A stretch of 6,732 nt of DNA, from the NCBI GenBank assembly GCA_013816695.1, contig JACDDZ010000088.1, forward strand, positions 1 to 6,732. Direction: 5' to 3'. Source of the stretch: Gemmatimonadaceae bacterium (GTDB lineage Bacteria; Gemmatimonadota; Gemmatimonadetes; Gemmatimonadales; Gemmatimonadaceae). The notes beneath the pieces were generated by a model, which was given only the letters and a program-made list of their open reading frames with translations, ran no database searches and was not told the origin of the DNA. Of this stretch, positions 1-5,934 are shown one piece after another; position 1 is the stretch's first letter, and each line of letters starts with the position of its first letter. The position numbers and the translations under genes were made by a program.

Positions 1-977
1 GCTTGATGGACTACCGCGAAGCCATCGTGGAGTGGATGAAGAAGCGATTCGGAATTTCGTTCAACCCTGTAACGGAGATCGTTCCGTTGATTGGATCGAA
101 GGAAGGCATCTCGCATCTCGCATTTGCCTTCCTCGAGCGGGGTGATATCTCGATCATTCCCGAGCCTGGCTATCTGGCCTACCTGGGCGGAACGCTCCTG
201 GCCGAAGCGACACCATACAGGTACGCACTGCGACCGGAGAACGACTTCCTCGTGAATCTGGCTGAGATTCCGGACGATGTTCTCGCCAAGGCGAAGATTC
301 TTTACCTCAACTATCCGAACAACCCGACTGCCGCAATTGCCTCGCGAGAGTATCTGGCGAAGATTGTGAGGCAGTGCAGGGAACTGGATATCCTGCTGGT
401 GTATGACAATGCATACAGCGAGCTCGCGTTCGATGGGTATGTACCGCCCAGTATTTTTGAAATCGACGGGGCACGGGATGTGGCAATCGAATTTCATTCG
501 ATGTCGAAGTCGTACAACATGACGGGCTGGCGGTGCGGGTGGGCTGCAGGGAAGCCGGAGCTTGTAGGCGCTCTCGCCAAAGTGAAATCGTTCGTCGATA
601 CGGGTCCGTTCATGGGAATACAGGCAGCGGCAGCGGCAGCGCTGCGCGATTGGGATTCATTCGTTCCATCCAACGTCGCAGTGTTCCAGGCTCGTAGAGA
701 TGCAGCGGTTAAGGCGTTCTCTGCAAATGGGTTTGCATGTGAAGTACCCAAGGCATCCATGTATCTATGGCTGCCATTGCCGGCAGGTATTCCGAGCGCC
801 CTGTTCGCCGACAGGGTTATGGAAGAGGAAGGTGTTGTAGTAATGGCGGGGTCGGCGTTCGGAAAAGGCGGCGAGGGCTTCTTCCGAATTTCGTACATAA
901 CTTCGCCGGAGCGGATTGCAGAAGCTGCTGTTCGCTGTGGCCGTATCCTGAAGAAACTGCTAGCCGAGGCTGCGTGA
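1..977 (+). CDS. Class I/II PLP-dependent aminotransferase, 5' end cut off by the window
   Basis: This is the C-terminal 324 or so residues of a fold-type I aminotransferase, a cytoplasmic enzyme that moves an amino group between an amino acid and a 2-oxo acid using pyridoxal phosphate. Numbering from the TTG at position 3, the family landmarks are all visible: the PGY segment at about 55-57, NNPT at 106-109, YDNAYSE at 134-140 (Asp135 contacts the PLP ring nitrogen, Tyr138 the phenolic oxygen), SMSKSYNMTGWRCGW at 166-180 with Lys169 as the Schiff-base lysine, and FRIS at 293-297 with Arg295 as the expected carboxylate-binding arginine. Family members are about 380-400 residues long and the readable part opens in the middle of the usual LMDYREAI helix, so some 60-70 N-terminal residues lie upstream and the TTG/ATG codons at the edge are not the true start. 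The subfamily resembles the LL-diaminopimelate/alanine/aspartate type, but the substrate cannot be told from sequence alone. The gene overlaps the next one by GTGA. Confidence 0.93.
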   Translation, partial: LMDYREAIVEWMKKRFGISFNPVTEIVPLIGSKEGISHLAFAFLERGDISIIPEPGYLAYLGGTLLAEATPYRYALRPENDFLVNLAEIPDDVLAKAKILYLNYPNNPTAAIASREYLAKIVRQCRELDILLVYDNAYSELAFDGYVPPSIFEIDGARDVAIEFHSMSKSYNMTGWRCGWAAGKPELVGALAKVKSFVDTGPFMGIQAAAAAALRDWDSFVPSNVAVFQARRDAAVKAFSANGFACEVPKASMYLWLPLPAGIPSALFADRVMEEEGVVVMAGSAFGKGGEGFFRISYITSPERIAEAAVRCGRILKKLLAEAA

Positions 978-1804
978 ACCGTCGTCCGAAACTCAATGGG
1001 TCGCTCTTTGTATCGCTTGCGCTGCATGCGGTAATTCTGACGGCCATTATCAAGGTGCTGCTCATGCCCTATCCTTTCTACCGGATCGCGGAGAAGGGAA
1101 AGGACGCAGTGCGCCCTGAGAGAATCGGATTCCTGCGACTCCCGGAGGCGGCACCCGCTGCCGTTGTGACTGCAGGTCGCTCAGGCGGCGACGGTCGACC
1201 CGCTACGTCAGAGCCCGAGCTGCGACTTGTGGCGCCGCTAGTTGTTCCGATGGGAATTCCGGAGCCAGTTCCACAACGAACGAGCCCGATGGGGAGTGGC
1301 CCATTGATTGGCGGCGGGGGACCGGTTCGGGGAATCACTCCATCCTACTCTGATGCGCGAGTATGGCGGGCGCCTGACCATGTGCTTACCGCGCCTAAGA
1401 CCGCCGCTCAGCGAATGGACAGTGCGATCGTCTCCTTCATTCAGCCATTTAATGACAGCATTGCTGGGGCGAAGCCGGGCCGGGATCCGCAGGACTGGAC
1501 AATCGAGAAGGGCGGCAGGAAATATGGCATCGACGGTCAGTACATTCGCCTCGGAAAGGTCTCCATTCCGAACGCACTACTCGCAATGCTTCCCCTGAAC
1601 ATCAAGAGCGGCGGTAATCCTACTGTTATGGAGCGCGAACGCACAATGAACGCGCTCAATCGAGACATCATGTACCAGGCGCAGCGAGGAATGAACGACG
1701 CCGATTTTCAAAAGGCCGTTCGGAGCATTCGGGAAAGGAAGGAGCGAGAGAAAAAGATCGAGACGAAAACCGGCGAGAGAAAGGATGAGGATAAATCTCA
1801 ATAA
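974..1804 (+). CDS. Hypothetical membrane-anchored protein with TonB-like N-terminus, function unknown
   Basis: I do not recognise the family. The start chosen is GTG at 974, which overlaps the preceding aminotransferase stop (GTGA) and has GAGG four bases upstream; an open frame continues further upstream, but only as a shadow of the aminotransferase. The 276-residue product begins MNRRPKLNG and has a single hydrophobic segment at about 11-31 (SLFVSLALHAVILTAIIKVL), as in the N-terminal anchor of TonB/TolA-type proteins, which would leave the rest in the periplasm. Residues 55-145 are rich in Pro, Gly, Ala and Val and look unstructured. A compact segment follows at about 174-210 (WTIEKGGRKYGIDGQYIRLG and after), then a highly charged Arg/Lys/Glu tail at 245-276, probably helical. 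No TonB C-terminal receptor-binding domain is apparent, so calling it an energy transducer would be unsafe. Tight coupling to the aminotransferase suggests co-expression, not a shared pathway. Confidence 0.8.
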   Translation: MNRRPKLNGSLFVSLALHAVILTAIIKVLLMPYPFYRIAEKGKDAVRPERIGFLRLPEAAPAAVVTAGRSGGDGRPATSEPELRLVAPLVVPMGIPEPVPQRTSPMGSGPLIGGGGPVRGITPSYSDARVWRAPDHVLTAPKTAAQRMDSAIVSFIQPFNDSIAGAKPGRDPQDWTIEKGGRKYGIDGQYIRLGKVSIPNALLAMLPLNIKSGGNPTVMERERTMNALNRDIMYQAQRGMNDADFQKAVRSIRERKEREKKIETKTGERKDEDKSQ

Positions 1805-1807
1805 ACC

Positions 1808-1897
1808 GAAAACGGAAACGGATAAACGCAAAACAGAAAACGCGCCCTTATTAAAAGGCGCGTTTTGCGTTATCAGTTTCGATCCGTTTCCGTTTTC
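1808..1897. repeat. Nested inverted-repeat element between convergent genes
   Basis: Three inverted repeats are nested. The outer one is a perfect 16-bp pair, GAAAACGGAAACGGAT at 1808-1823 and its complement at 1882-1897. The middle one is a 10-bp pair, AACGCAAAAC at 1825-1834 and GTTTTGCGTT at 1862-1871. The inner one is the GC-rich stem at 1837-1866. The arms are built from recurring AAAACG/AAACG units. The element fills almost all of the 103-bp gap between the stops at 1804 and 1908, so a transcript from either side could fold into a long hairpin. It may be a one-off bidirectional terminator or a copy of a dispersed palindromic (REP/MITE-like) repeat; the window alone cannot decide. Confidence 0.75.
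1837..1866. terminator. Bidirectional rho-independent terminator core
   Basis: A 10-bp perfect stem, AAAACGCGCC at 1837-1846 and GGCGCGTTTT at 1857-1866, encloses a 10-base AT-rich loop. The four T residues at the end of the stem on each strand give a short U-run in both directions. It lies between the stop of the membrane-protein gene on the + strand and the stop of the lexA-like gene on the - strand, the right place to end both transcripts. Confidence 0.7.
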
Positions 1898-1907
1898 AGT
1901 CCAGGAG

Positions 1908-2555
1908 CTACGCCAGTGGCATTCCGTGTACTGAGGCCATCGTGATCTGCGGCCTGAACACTCCGCATACGACGCCCAGAACCATGAAATCATCGGTCGG
2001 CAGGATCACTCGTGGCGACTCATTTCGGTTTGCCGGCTCGAGGATCGTGGAGTTGTCGTGCTGCCGAAGCGTCATCACCGTCTGGTCAGCTCCAATGCGC
2101 GCGGCAATGACGTCACCGTCATGCGCCGAGATATCGGGATTGATGAGAATGAAATCGCCATCGCAGATTGCACGACCCACCATTGAGTCGCCCTGCATGC
2201 GCAAGAAGAACACGTTCTCGGACGGCGCAAATTGCCTGTCCACCGTGATATAGCTTTCGCGGTTTTCAACGGCCAGTGCGCTTCTGTCGTTCCGGACTCT
2301 GGAATAGAATGGCACGGGCTTCGTTTTCGTTCCGCCCCCGAAGCCGAGCAGTCGTACACCACGTGAGCGTGCCGGGTCGCGCTCGATCAGCCCCTTTTTG
2401 GCCAGCGACTGGAGCAAATCGGACACAGTCTTTGTCGACTTTATCTTGAATTGTCTCCCAATATCGCGAATGCTCGGCTGATAAGTATTCTCAGCCGTGA
2501 AGTCGAGCAGGTACTGGTAAACTGAACTCTCGAGCTGGGTTAGTTGCTCGGGCAT
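1908..2555 (-). CDS. lexA: LexA-family transcriptional repressor predicted to be non-cleavable
   Basis: The 215-residue protein has LexA architecture. A winged helix-turn-helix spans residues 1-70 (QPSIRDIGRQFKIKS, then SDLLQSLAKKGLIERD and SRGVRLL), and an S24-type dimerisation/autoprotease domain spans about 80-205. Classical LexA represses SOS genes and cuts itself between Ala84 and Gly85 (E. coli numbering) with a Ser119/Lys156 dyad when RecA filaments form. Here the catalytic serine is kept (MQGDSM, Ser124). The scissile pair is Asn89-Asp90 (RVRNDRS replaces RVAAGEP), and the lysine position is Met161 (TVMTLR replaces TVKRLK). Spacing from cleavage site to Ser (34) and from Ser to Lys (37) equals that of E. 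coli LexA, so the alignment needs no gaps. The ATG at 2555 has AAGAGG four bases upstream. It lies downstream of gltX on the same strand. It may be an SOS-independent LexA paralogue; the symbol marks the family, not proven SOS function. Confidence 0.9.
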   Translation of the reverse strand: MPEQLTQLESSVYQYLLDFTAENTYQPSIRDIGRQFKIKSTKTVSDLLQSLAKKGLIERDPARSRGVRLLGFGGGTKTKPVPFYSRVRNDRSALAVENRESYITVDRQFAPSENVFFLRMQGDSMVGRAICDGDFILINPDISAHDGDVIAARIGADQTVMTLRQHDNSTILEPANRNESPRVILPTDDFMVLGVVCGVFRPQITMASVHGMPLA

Positions 2556-2576
2556 ACTGCCTCTTGAAATGTAGAA

Positions 2577-2597
2577 GCCGGAGGCATGGCCTCCGGC
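2577..2597 (-). terminator. Hairpin between gltX and the lexA-like gene, terminator or leader structure
   Basis: GCCGGAGGC at 2577-2585 and GCCTCCGGC at 2589-2597 form a perfect 9-bp stem with a 3-base loop. Read on the - strand, the stem is followed by a T-rich but interrupted run (TTCTACATTTC), so it would be only a weak rho-independent terminator for gltX. Its edge is about 11 bases from the lexA-like Shine-Dalgarno sequence, so it could instead be part of that gene's leader and influence its translation. Confidence 0.5.
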
Positions 2598-2614
2598 GGT
2601 CTTTCTCTGCCGTT

Positions 2615-2643
2615 AAAATGCGTCATTGGCAGTACACGGTCAA
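2615..2643 (-). promoter_or_regulatory. Possible weak promoter for the lexA-like gene
   Basis: On the - strand there is TTGACC (2638-2643, five of six bases to the -35 consensus) followed after 17 bases by CATTTT (2615-2620), which matches the -10 consensus poorly. Transcription from here would start near 2605 and place the 2577-2597 hairpin in the leader. No LexA box of the CTGT-N8-ACAG, GAAC-N4-GTTC or GTTC-N7-GTTC type is visible nearby. The site is weakly supported, and read-through from gltX is equally possible. Confidence 0.25.
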
Positions 2644-2646
2644 CAG

Positions 2647-4098
2647 CTATTTCCCCTGTGTGAGCACCGAGATAGCCTGCTTGATGCGCTTAATCGATTG
2701 TTCGCGTCCCATCAGCACCAGGACCTCGAAGATCCCGGGGCTCACAGTGAGACCCGTGAGAGCAACCCTGAGAGGCTGAAATACTTTGCCGGCGGAAATT
2801 CCGCGGGCGGCCGCAAGAGCGCGAAGTCCCTCTTCAAGCGATCCCAGGTTCCAGTCAGCGACGCCCGTCAGGGCGGCGAGTGTGGCTTCCAGAATGGCGG
2901 CTGATTCTGCCGGACCTTTCCACTGTTTTGCCACCGCCTCCGGATCGTAGGCGATCTCATCAAGGAAATACGGGCCGGCCTGGCGAACAATGTCGTCGAT
3001 CGTTCGCGCGCGCACGCGGAGCAGGTTGAGGAGTTCATGGTACCATGAACTCCGTGAATCCAATTCCGTCCCTGTTGCAAGTCCTGCCGAAATGATCGCC
3101 GGCGTTACCCGCGGCTCGAGCTCGTCGAGGGGCATGAGTGAGAGGTGCTGGCCGTTCATCCATTCGAGTTTCTGCGTATCGAAAATGGCGGCCTTCCTCT
3201 GGAGCCCGTCAGGCGAAAAGAGATCGATCATCTCCTGCATAGTCATGACTTCCCGGTCACCGCCCGGAGACCAGCCAAGAAGCGCGAGGAAGTTCAACAT
3301 TGCTCCGGGCAGCAGACCCAGATGCTGGTAATCCCCAACAGCGGTCGCGCCGTGCCGCTTGCTCAGCTTTTTCCCATCCATTCCGTGAATCATCGGAAGG
3401 TGGGCGAATGTCGGAATTGGAGAGCCAAGAGCGCGATAGAGGAGGATCTGTTTTGGCGTGTTCGATATGTGATCATCACCGCGCATGACCAGCGTGATGC
3501 GCATTGCGATGTCATCCGAGACGACTGCGAGATTGTAGATCGGAGTTTCATCCGACCTGAGGATCACAAAGTCATCGATGTCCTTATTGGGAAACGCGAT
3601 TCGTTCGTGGACCAAGTCGTTCCACTCGGTCTCGCCTTCAGGGATGCGAAACCGAACTACTGACTGCTCGCCTGAAGCGATGCGCCGGCTGACTTCATCA
3701 GGAGCAAGCTTGTCGCAGCGACGATCATACTTGAAGGCGTCCTTGCGCGCGGTTGCGTCCTTGCGGCGCTCCTCCAGCTCTGCAGGCGTGCAAAAGCACC
3801 TGTATGCGTGCCCCGATTCCAGCAGGCGAAGCGAGTCTGCGCGATGGCGCTCGAGGTTGGCGCCCTGGTATACGACTTCTTCATCCCATTGGAGTCCGAG
3901 CCAGTTCAGTCCGTCGAAAATTGCTCGTGTGCTCTCGTCGGTGCTGCGCGCCTTGTCTGTATCCTCGATGCGAAGCAGCATTTTTCCACCGTACTTTTTC
4001 GCGTACAACCAATTGAACAGGGCAGTGCGGGCGCCGCCGACATGAAGGTACCCGGTGGGAGAGGGCGCAAAGCGGAGACGTGGGGTGTCGGAGTTCAT
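2647..4098 (-). CDS. gltX: Glutamyl-tRNA synthetase
   Basis: This class I aminoacyl-tRNA synthetase charges tRNA-Glu with glutamate in the cytoplasm; many bacteria lacking GlnRS also use it to mischarge tRNA-Gln. From the ATG at 4098 the product is 483 residues, normal for the family. It opens with RLRFAPSPTGYLHVGGART carrying the HIGH-type motif HVGG at 19-22, and has LRIEDTD at about 42-48, the GDDHISNT segment at 207-214, and the KMSK-type motif KLSKR at 244-248. The C-terminal helical anticodon-binding domain follows, with LLRVRARTIDDIV at about 359-371. The CFC (101-103) and YDRRC (about 124-128) segments recall the zinc site of E. coli GluRS, but the histidine of that site is absent, so zinc binding is uncertain. 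An upstream in-frame TTG at 4107 would add three residues; ATG is preferred. Whether the enzyme also charges tRNA-Gln cannot be judged. A 24-bp palindrome lies within the gene. Confidence 0.97.
   Translation of the reverse strand: MNSDTPRLRFAPSPTGYLHVGGARTALFNWLYAKKYGGKMLLRIEDTDKARSTDESTRAIFDGLNWLGLQWDEEVVYQGANLERHRADSLRLLESGHAYRCFCTPAELEERRKDATARKDAFKYDRRCDKLAPDEVSRRIASGEQSVVRFRIPEGETEWNDLVHERIAFPNKDIDDFVILRSDETPIYNLAVVSDDIAMRITLVMRGDDHISNTPKQILLYRALGSPIPTFAHLPMIHGMDGKKLSKRHGATAVGDYQHLGLLPGAMLNFLALLGWSPGGDREVMTMQEMIDLFSPDGLQRKAAIFDTQKLEWMNGQHLSLMPLDELEPRVTPAIISAGLATGTELDSRSSWYHELLNLLRVRARTIDDIVRQAGPYFLDEIAYDPEAVAKQWKGPAESAAILEATLAALTGVADWNLGSLEEGLRALAAARGISAGKVFQPLRVALTGLTVSPGIFEVLVLMGREQSIKRIKQAISVLTQGK
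3030..3053. repeat. Perfect 24-bp palindrome inside gltX
   Basis: The half GGAGTTCATGGT (3030-3041) is followed directly by its exact reverse complement ACCATGAACTCC (3042-3053), centred on GGTACC with no spacer. It encodes residues RSSWYHELL near the start of the GluRS C-terminal domain, so part of the sequence is constrained by the protein. No function is known to me for such a site here. Confidence 0.6.
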
Positions 4099-4132
4099 GC
4101 GATCCAATCTAAAGGGGTTTCTTGTGCTAAAA

Positions 4133-4162
4133 AAAAAGACCCTTCGACTGAAGGGTCTTTTT
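4133..4162 (-). terminator. Rho-independent terminator of the secreted-protein gene
   Basis: A perfect 13-bp stem (4133-4145 with 4150-4162, core GACCCTTC/GAAGGGTC) closes a GACT tetraloop. On the - strand it runs into nine consecutive T residues (4129-4137), of which five take part in the stem. It begins 17 bases after the stop of the CARDB-like protein gene and about 35 bases before the gltX start, so it separates the two same-strand genes. On the + strand there is also a run of five T, allowing some bidirectional activity. Confidence 0.9.
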
Positions 4163-4179
4163 CAGTTAAAGCTCCATTG

Positions 4180-5742
4180 TTACGGTGTGTAAGGAACCCC
4201 CGTTACGTAAGACGCTGGGGTTACCCAACCATTTCCTTCAATACGCCAGCTATATGTTCCGTTGATGCGGCAGGCGTCCTGCACGGCCTTTCCAGAGCCA
4301 CAGGGGCTGGAGTAGTCGAACTTCATCGCCGCGGTAAGCATGCTGCCAGGAAGCGTGTACTTAAGACCGCCATTGATGATCGTCACGTTGAATGTGATCG
4401 CCTCGCCGTACGGTTGGAACATGCCGTAGGTGTATCCGCTGCTGTTGGTGGTCGCGTTGATGTTGTACACGAGCGTTGCGGCAGAAGAGCCTTCATCGTT
4501 GCACAGCGAAACCGAGTAAGAAATTGCGGAGGTTGCATTAGTGCCACCCAGGCATGGGCCTACACCAGAGATGGTAGTCGGTGCCTGCAGTACGCGCCCG
4601 TCGGTCGTGGCCGAAACAATGATCTGCGTGGGGCCCGTGAAGGATATGTTCGGGAAGATTACGACCAGCGGAGCACCCTGCTCCTGGTGAAGTTCCGAGG
4701 CTGTCCGGGTAGTGCCGGTCCAGACGAAGGTAGAGTCGATCCATTGACGGATAGTCTTTGGCGTCTGTACACGAGCTTCGATGATAGTGCTGCCGGGAGG
4801 TGTGCCGTCGCCGCCTGGCGGCGGAGTTCCGCCGCGAACGATCACCTGGCCCGTGGCCGTGTTGTTAGTGGGGTTCGAGTCGGACGGACCGATATCCTCG
4901 AGCTTCACAGTGAGATTATGAACCCCTGCCTGCGTAAATGTCAGGGTGACAGGGCACATCTGGCCTGCGTTTACAACAGCCGACTTGCCAAGCAGAACTC
5001 CATTCTCGTAGATAGCACAGCTTGCCGTAGCGGGAATGCTCGAGAACGCCATGAAGTTGACTGCAGATTCAAACAAGGTTGGGACGCCAGCAGGTGCGCC
5101 AGTCGGCCACGCTACGGTCTCGACTCCGAGGTCGGGAGCTGCGAGGACCGTCGTGCAGGTCTTGATGGAGAAATTCTTTCCCGCGGCATCACGATAGTTG
5201 TAGTGGACTTCGAGCGAAGCTCCCGCCGGAATGCCGGTGAACTTGAACGAACCTTCGCCTCCGCCCTTAAGAATCGAGGATGCTGCTGACCGATCCCAGT
5301 TTACCTGCTTGTGAGCCGCGTCATCCGGATCGAGAGGGGAATCAACTTCGTTGTCAGCTTCGGAATCGATCTTGACGTTGCTGTAATGGAAGTTTGCCGA
5401 GAACTGCTTGAGGCCGTAGTCCTTGTAGGAATCCTTGCAGAACTTGACGTGCACATGATTCAAAACGCCTAGGGCCGGAGCTGGGGGAGAGTAAACGTTG
5501 CTGTTTGCATCAAAGTAGCCGAAGCTGCCCGAAGTGACCGACAGGGTAGTGATGCGATTGGCATCAATAACCGCGCGTTCCTGCATCGGGGGGAGCGCCT
5601 TGGCTGAGGCCGCGCCCGCCGTGATCTGGAATTCGGGGCCGGGTGAAGTTACTGTCTCGGCGCAAGCTGCAGCAACGAGGGTAACAAGCCCGAGAACAAG
5701 ATTCCTCGGTGTTCTGAGTCGAAGAAAATTCAAGTGGTACAT
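4180..5742 (-). CDS. Putative secreted lipoprotein with a CARDB-like domain, function unknown
   Basis: From the ATG at 5742 the product has 520 residues. The N-terminus is a signal peptide: basic LRLRTPRN, hydrophobic LVLGLVTLVAAA, then Cys27. AAAC is an imperfect lipobox (Ala at -3), so lipid anchoring is likely but not certain. Residues 30-195 are an unrecognised region. Residues about 202-302 (APDLGVETVAWP through NPTNNTATGQVIV) fit the CARDB/Ig-like pattern found in bacterial surface proteins. A Pro/Gly hinge at 303-319 leads to an unrecognised C-terminal domain. Eight further cysteines are consistent with disulfides outside the cytoplasm. The reading frame is open to 5907, but that stretch is the leader: a putative promoter lies at 5859-5887. 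AAGGGG abuts the ATG with no spacer, so the TTG three codons later (5733) could be the true start. The gene is divergent from the prepilin genes. Adhesion or pilus-partner roles are guesses. Confidence 0.82.
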   Translation of the reverse strand: MYHLNFLRLRTPRNLVLGLVTLVAAACAETVTSPGPEFQITAGAASAKALPPMQERAVIDANRITTLSVTSGSFGYFDANSNVYSPPAPALGVLNHVHVKFCKDSYKDYGLKQFSANFHYSNVKIDSEADNEVDSPLDPDDAAHKQVNWDRSAASSILKGGGEGSFKFTGIPAGASLEVHYNYRDAAGKNFSIKTCTTVLAAPDLGVETVAWPTGAPAGVPTLFESAVNFMAFSSIPATASCAIYENGVLLGKSAVVNAGQMCPVTLTFTQAGVHNLTVKLEDIGPSDSNPTNNTATGQVIVRGGTPPPGGDGTPPGSTIIEARVQTPKTIRQWIDSTFVWTGTTRTASELHQEQGAPLVVIFPNISFTGPTQIIVSATTDGRVLQAPTTISGVGPCLGGTNATSAISYSVSLCNDEGSSAATLVYNINATTNSSGYTYGMFQPYGEAITFNVTIINGGLKYTLPGSMLTAAMKFDYSSPCGSGKAVQDACRINGTYSWRIEGNGWVTPASYVTGVPYTP

Positions 5743-5858
5743 CCCCTTAAAATGCTGTAACCAGCCACTGGTATGCACAACGAATTGTTGCGACCAAGGG
5801 GCCGGATGGTAATCCTTAAATTTGCTTGTGCCGACGCGGTACTGTCTGACTCTCATAT

Positions 5859-5887
5859 AATATAGGGTGTTACGACGCGGCCTGCAA
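5859..5887 (-). promoter_or_regulatory. Putative sigma70-type promoter of the secreted-protein gene
   Basis: On the - strand, TTGCAG (5882-5887) and TATATT (5859-5864, five of six to the -10 consensus) are separated by exactly 17 bases. Transcription would start near 5852 and give a leader of about 110 nt before the ATG at 5742. The leader has a small stem ACCAG/CTGGT (5760-5772) but nothing I recognise as a riboswitch. The same AT-rich block also reads TATAAT on the + strand (5856-5861) without a fitting -35. Confidence 0.5.
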
Positions 5888-5894
5888 ATATTCA

Positions 5895-5908
5895 TTTGAG
5901 CGCTCAAA
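5895..5908. promoter_or_regulatory. Perfect 14-bp palindrome in the divergent promoter region, candidate operator
   Basis: TTTGAGCGCTCAAA is its own reverse complement. It lies between the divergent secreted-protein and prepilin genes, just upstream of the putative - strand -35 box (5882-5887) and covering the only -35-like sequence of the + strand gene (TTGAGC, 5896-5901). Its placement suits a dimeric regulator acting on one or both genes; the regulator is not known. Confidence 0.4.
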
Positions 5909-5927
5909 AGCCCGGCTGAGGTATATT
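5896..5927 (+). promoter_or_regulatory. Possible promoter of the prepilin operon
   Basis: TTGAGC (5896-5901) and TATATT (5922-5927) resemble -35 and -10 boxes, but the 20-base spacer is longer than the usual 16-18. A start six or seven bases after TATATT would fall at or next to the GTG at 5935, giving a leaderless or nearly leaderless message. The -35 part is buried in the 14-bp palindrome. Support is weak. Confidence 0.3.
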
Positions 5928-5934
5928 AAAACTA

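Noticed and set aside
767..973. Upstream extension of the membrane-protein frame into the aminotransferase gene
   Set aside because: The extension overlaps conserved aminotransferase sequence in another frame and would put the membrane anchor about 80 residues in. GTG at 974 with GAGG before it explains the gene better.
2206..2215. GAACACGTTC inside the lexA-like gene, resembling a GAAC/GTTC LexA box
   Set aside because: The halves are two bases apart instead of four, and it lies within coding sequence far from any promoter.
2555..2634. Inverted 7-mers TACTGCC (2555-2561) and GGCAGTA (2628-2634) around the lexA-like leader, considered as repressor operators
   Set aside because: The repeat is short, 66 bases apart, one copy overlaps the start codon, and it matches no known LexA box; chance is enough to explain it.
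3808..5289. A 493-codon open frame on the + strand across gltX and the secreted-protein gene
   Set aside because: It lies antisense to two well-supported genes and runs through the terminator between them; its translation is rich in Arg, Cys and Gly and has no recognisable motif. It is a shadow frame of GC-rich DNA.
5743..5907. Upstream extension of the secreted-protein frame to an ATG at 5907
   Set aside because: It would place 55 residues before the signal peptide and would run through the putative promoter and the palindrome. The stretch reads as an untranslated leader.
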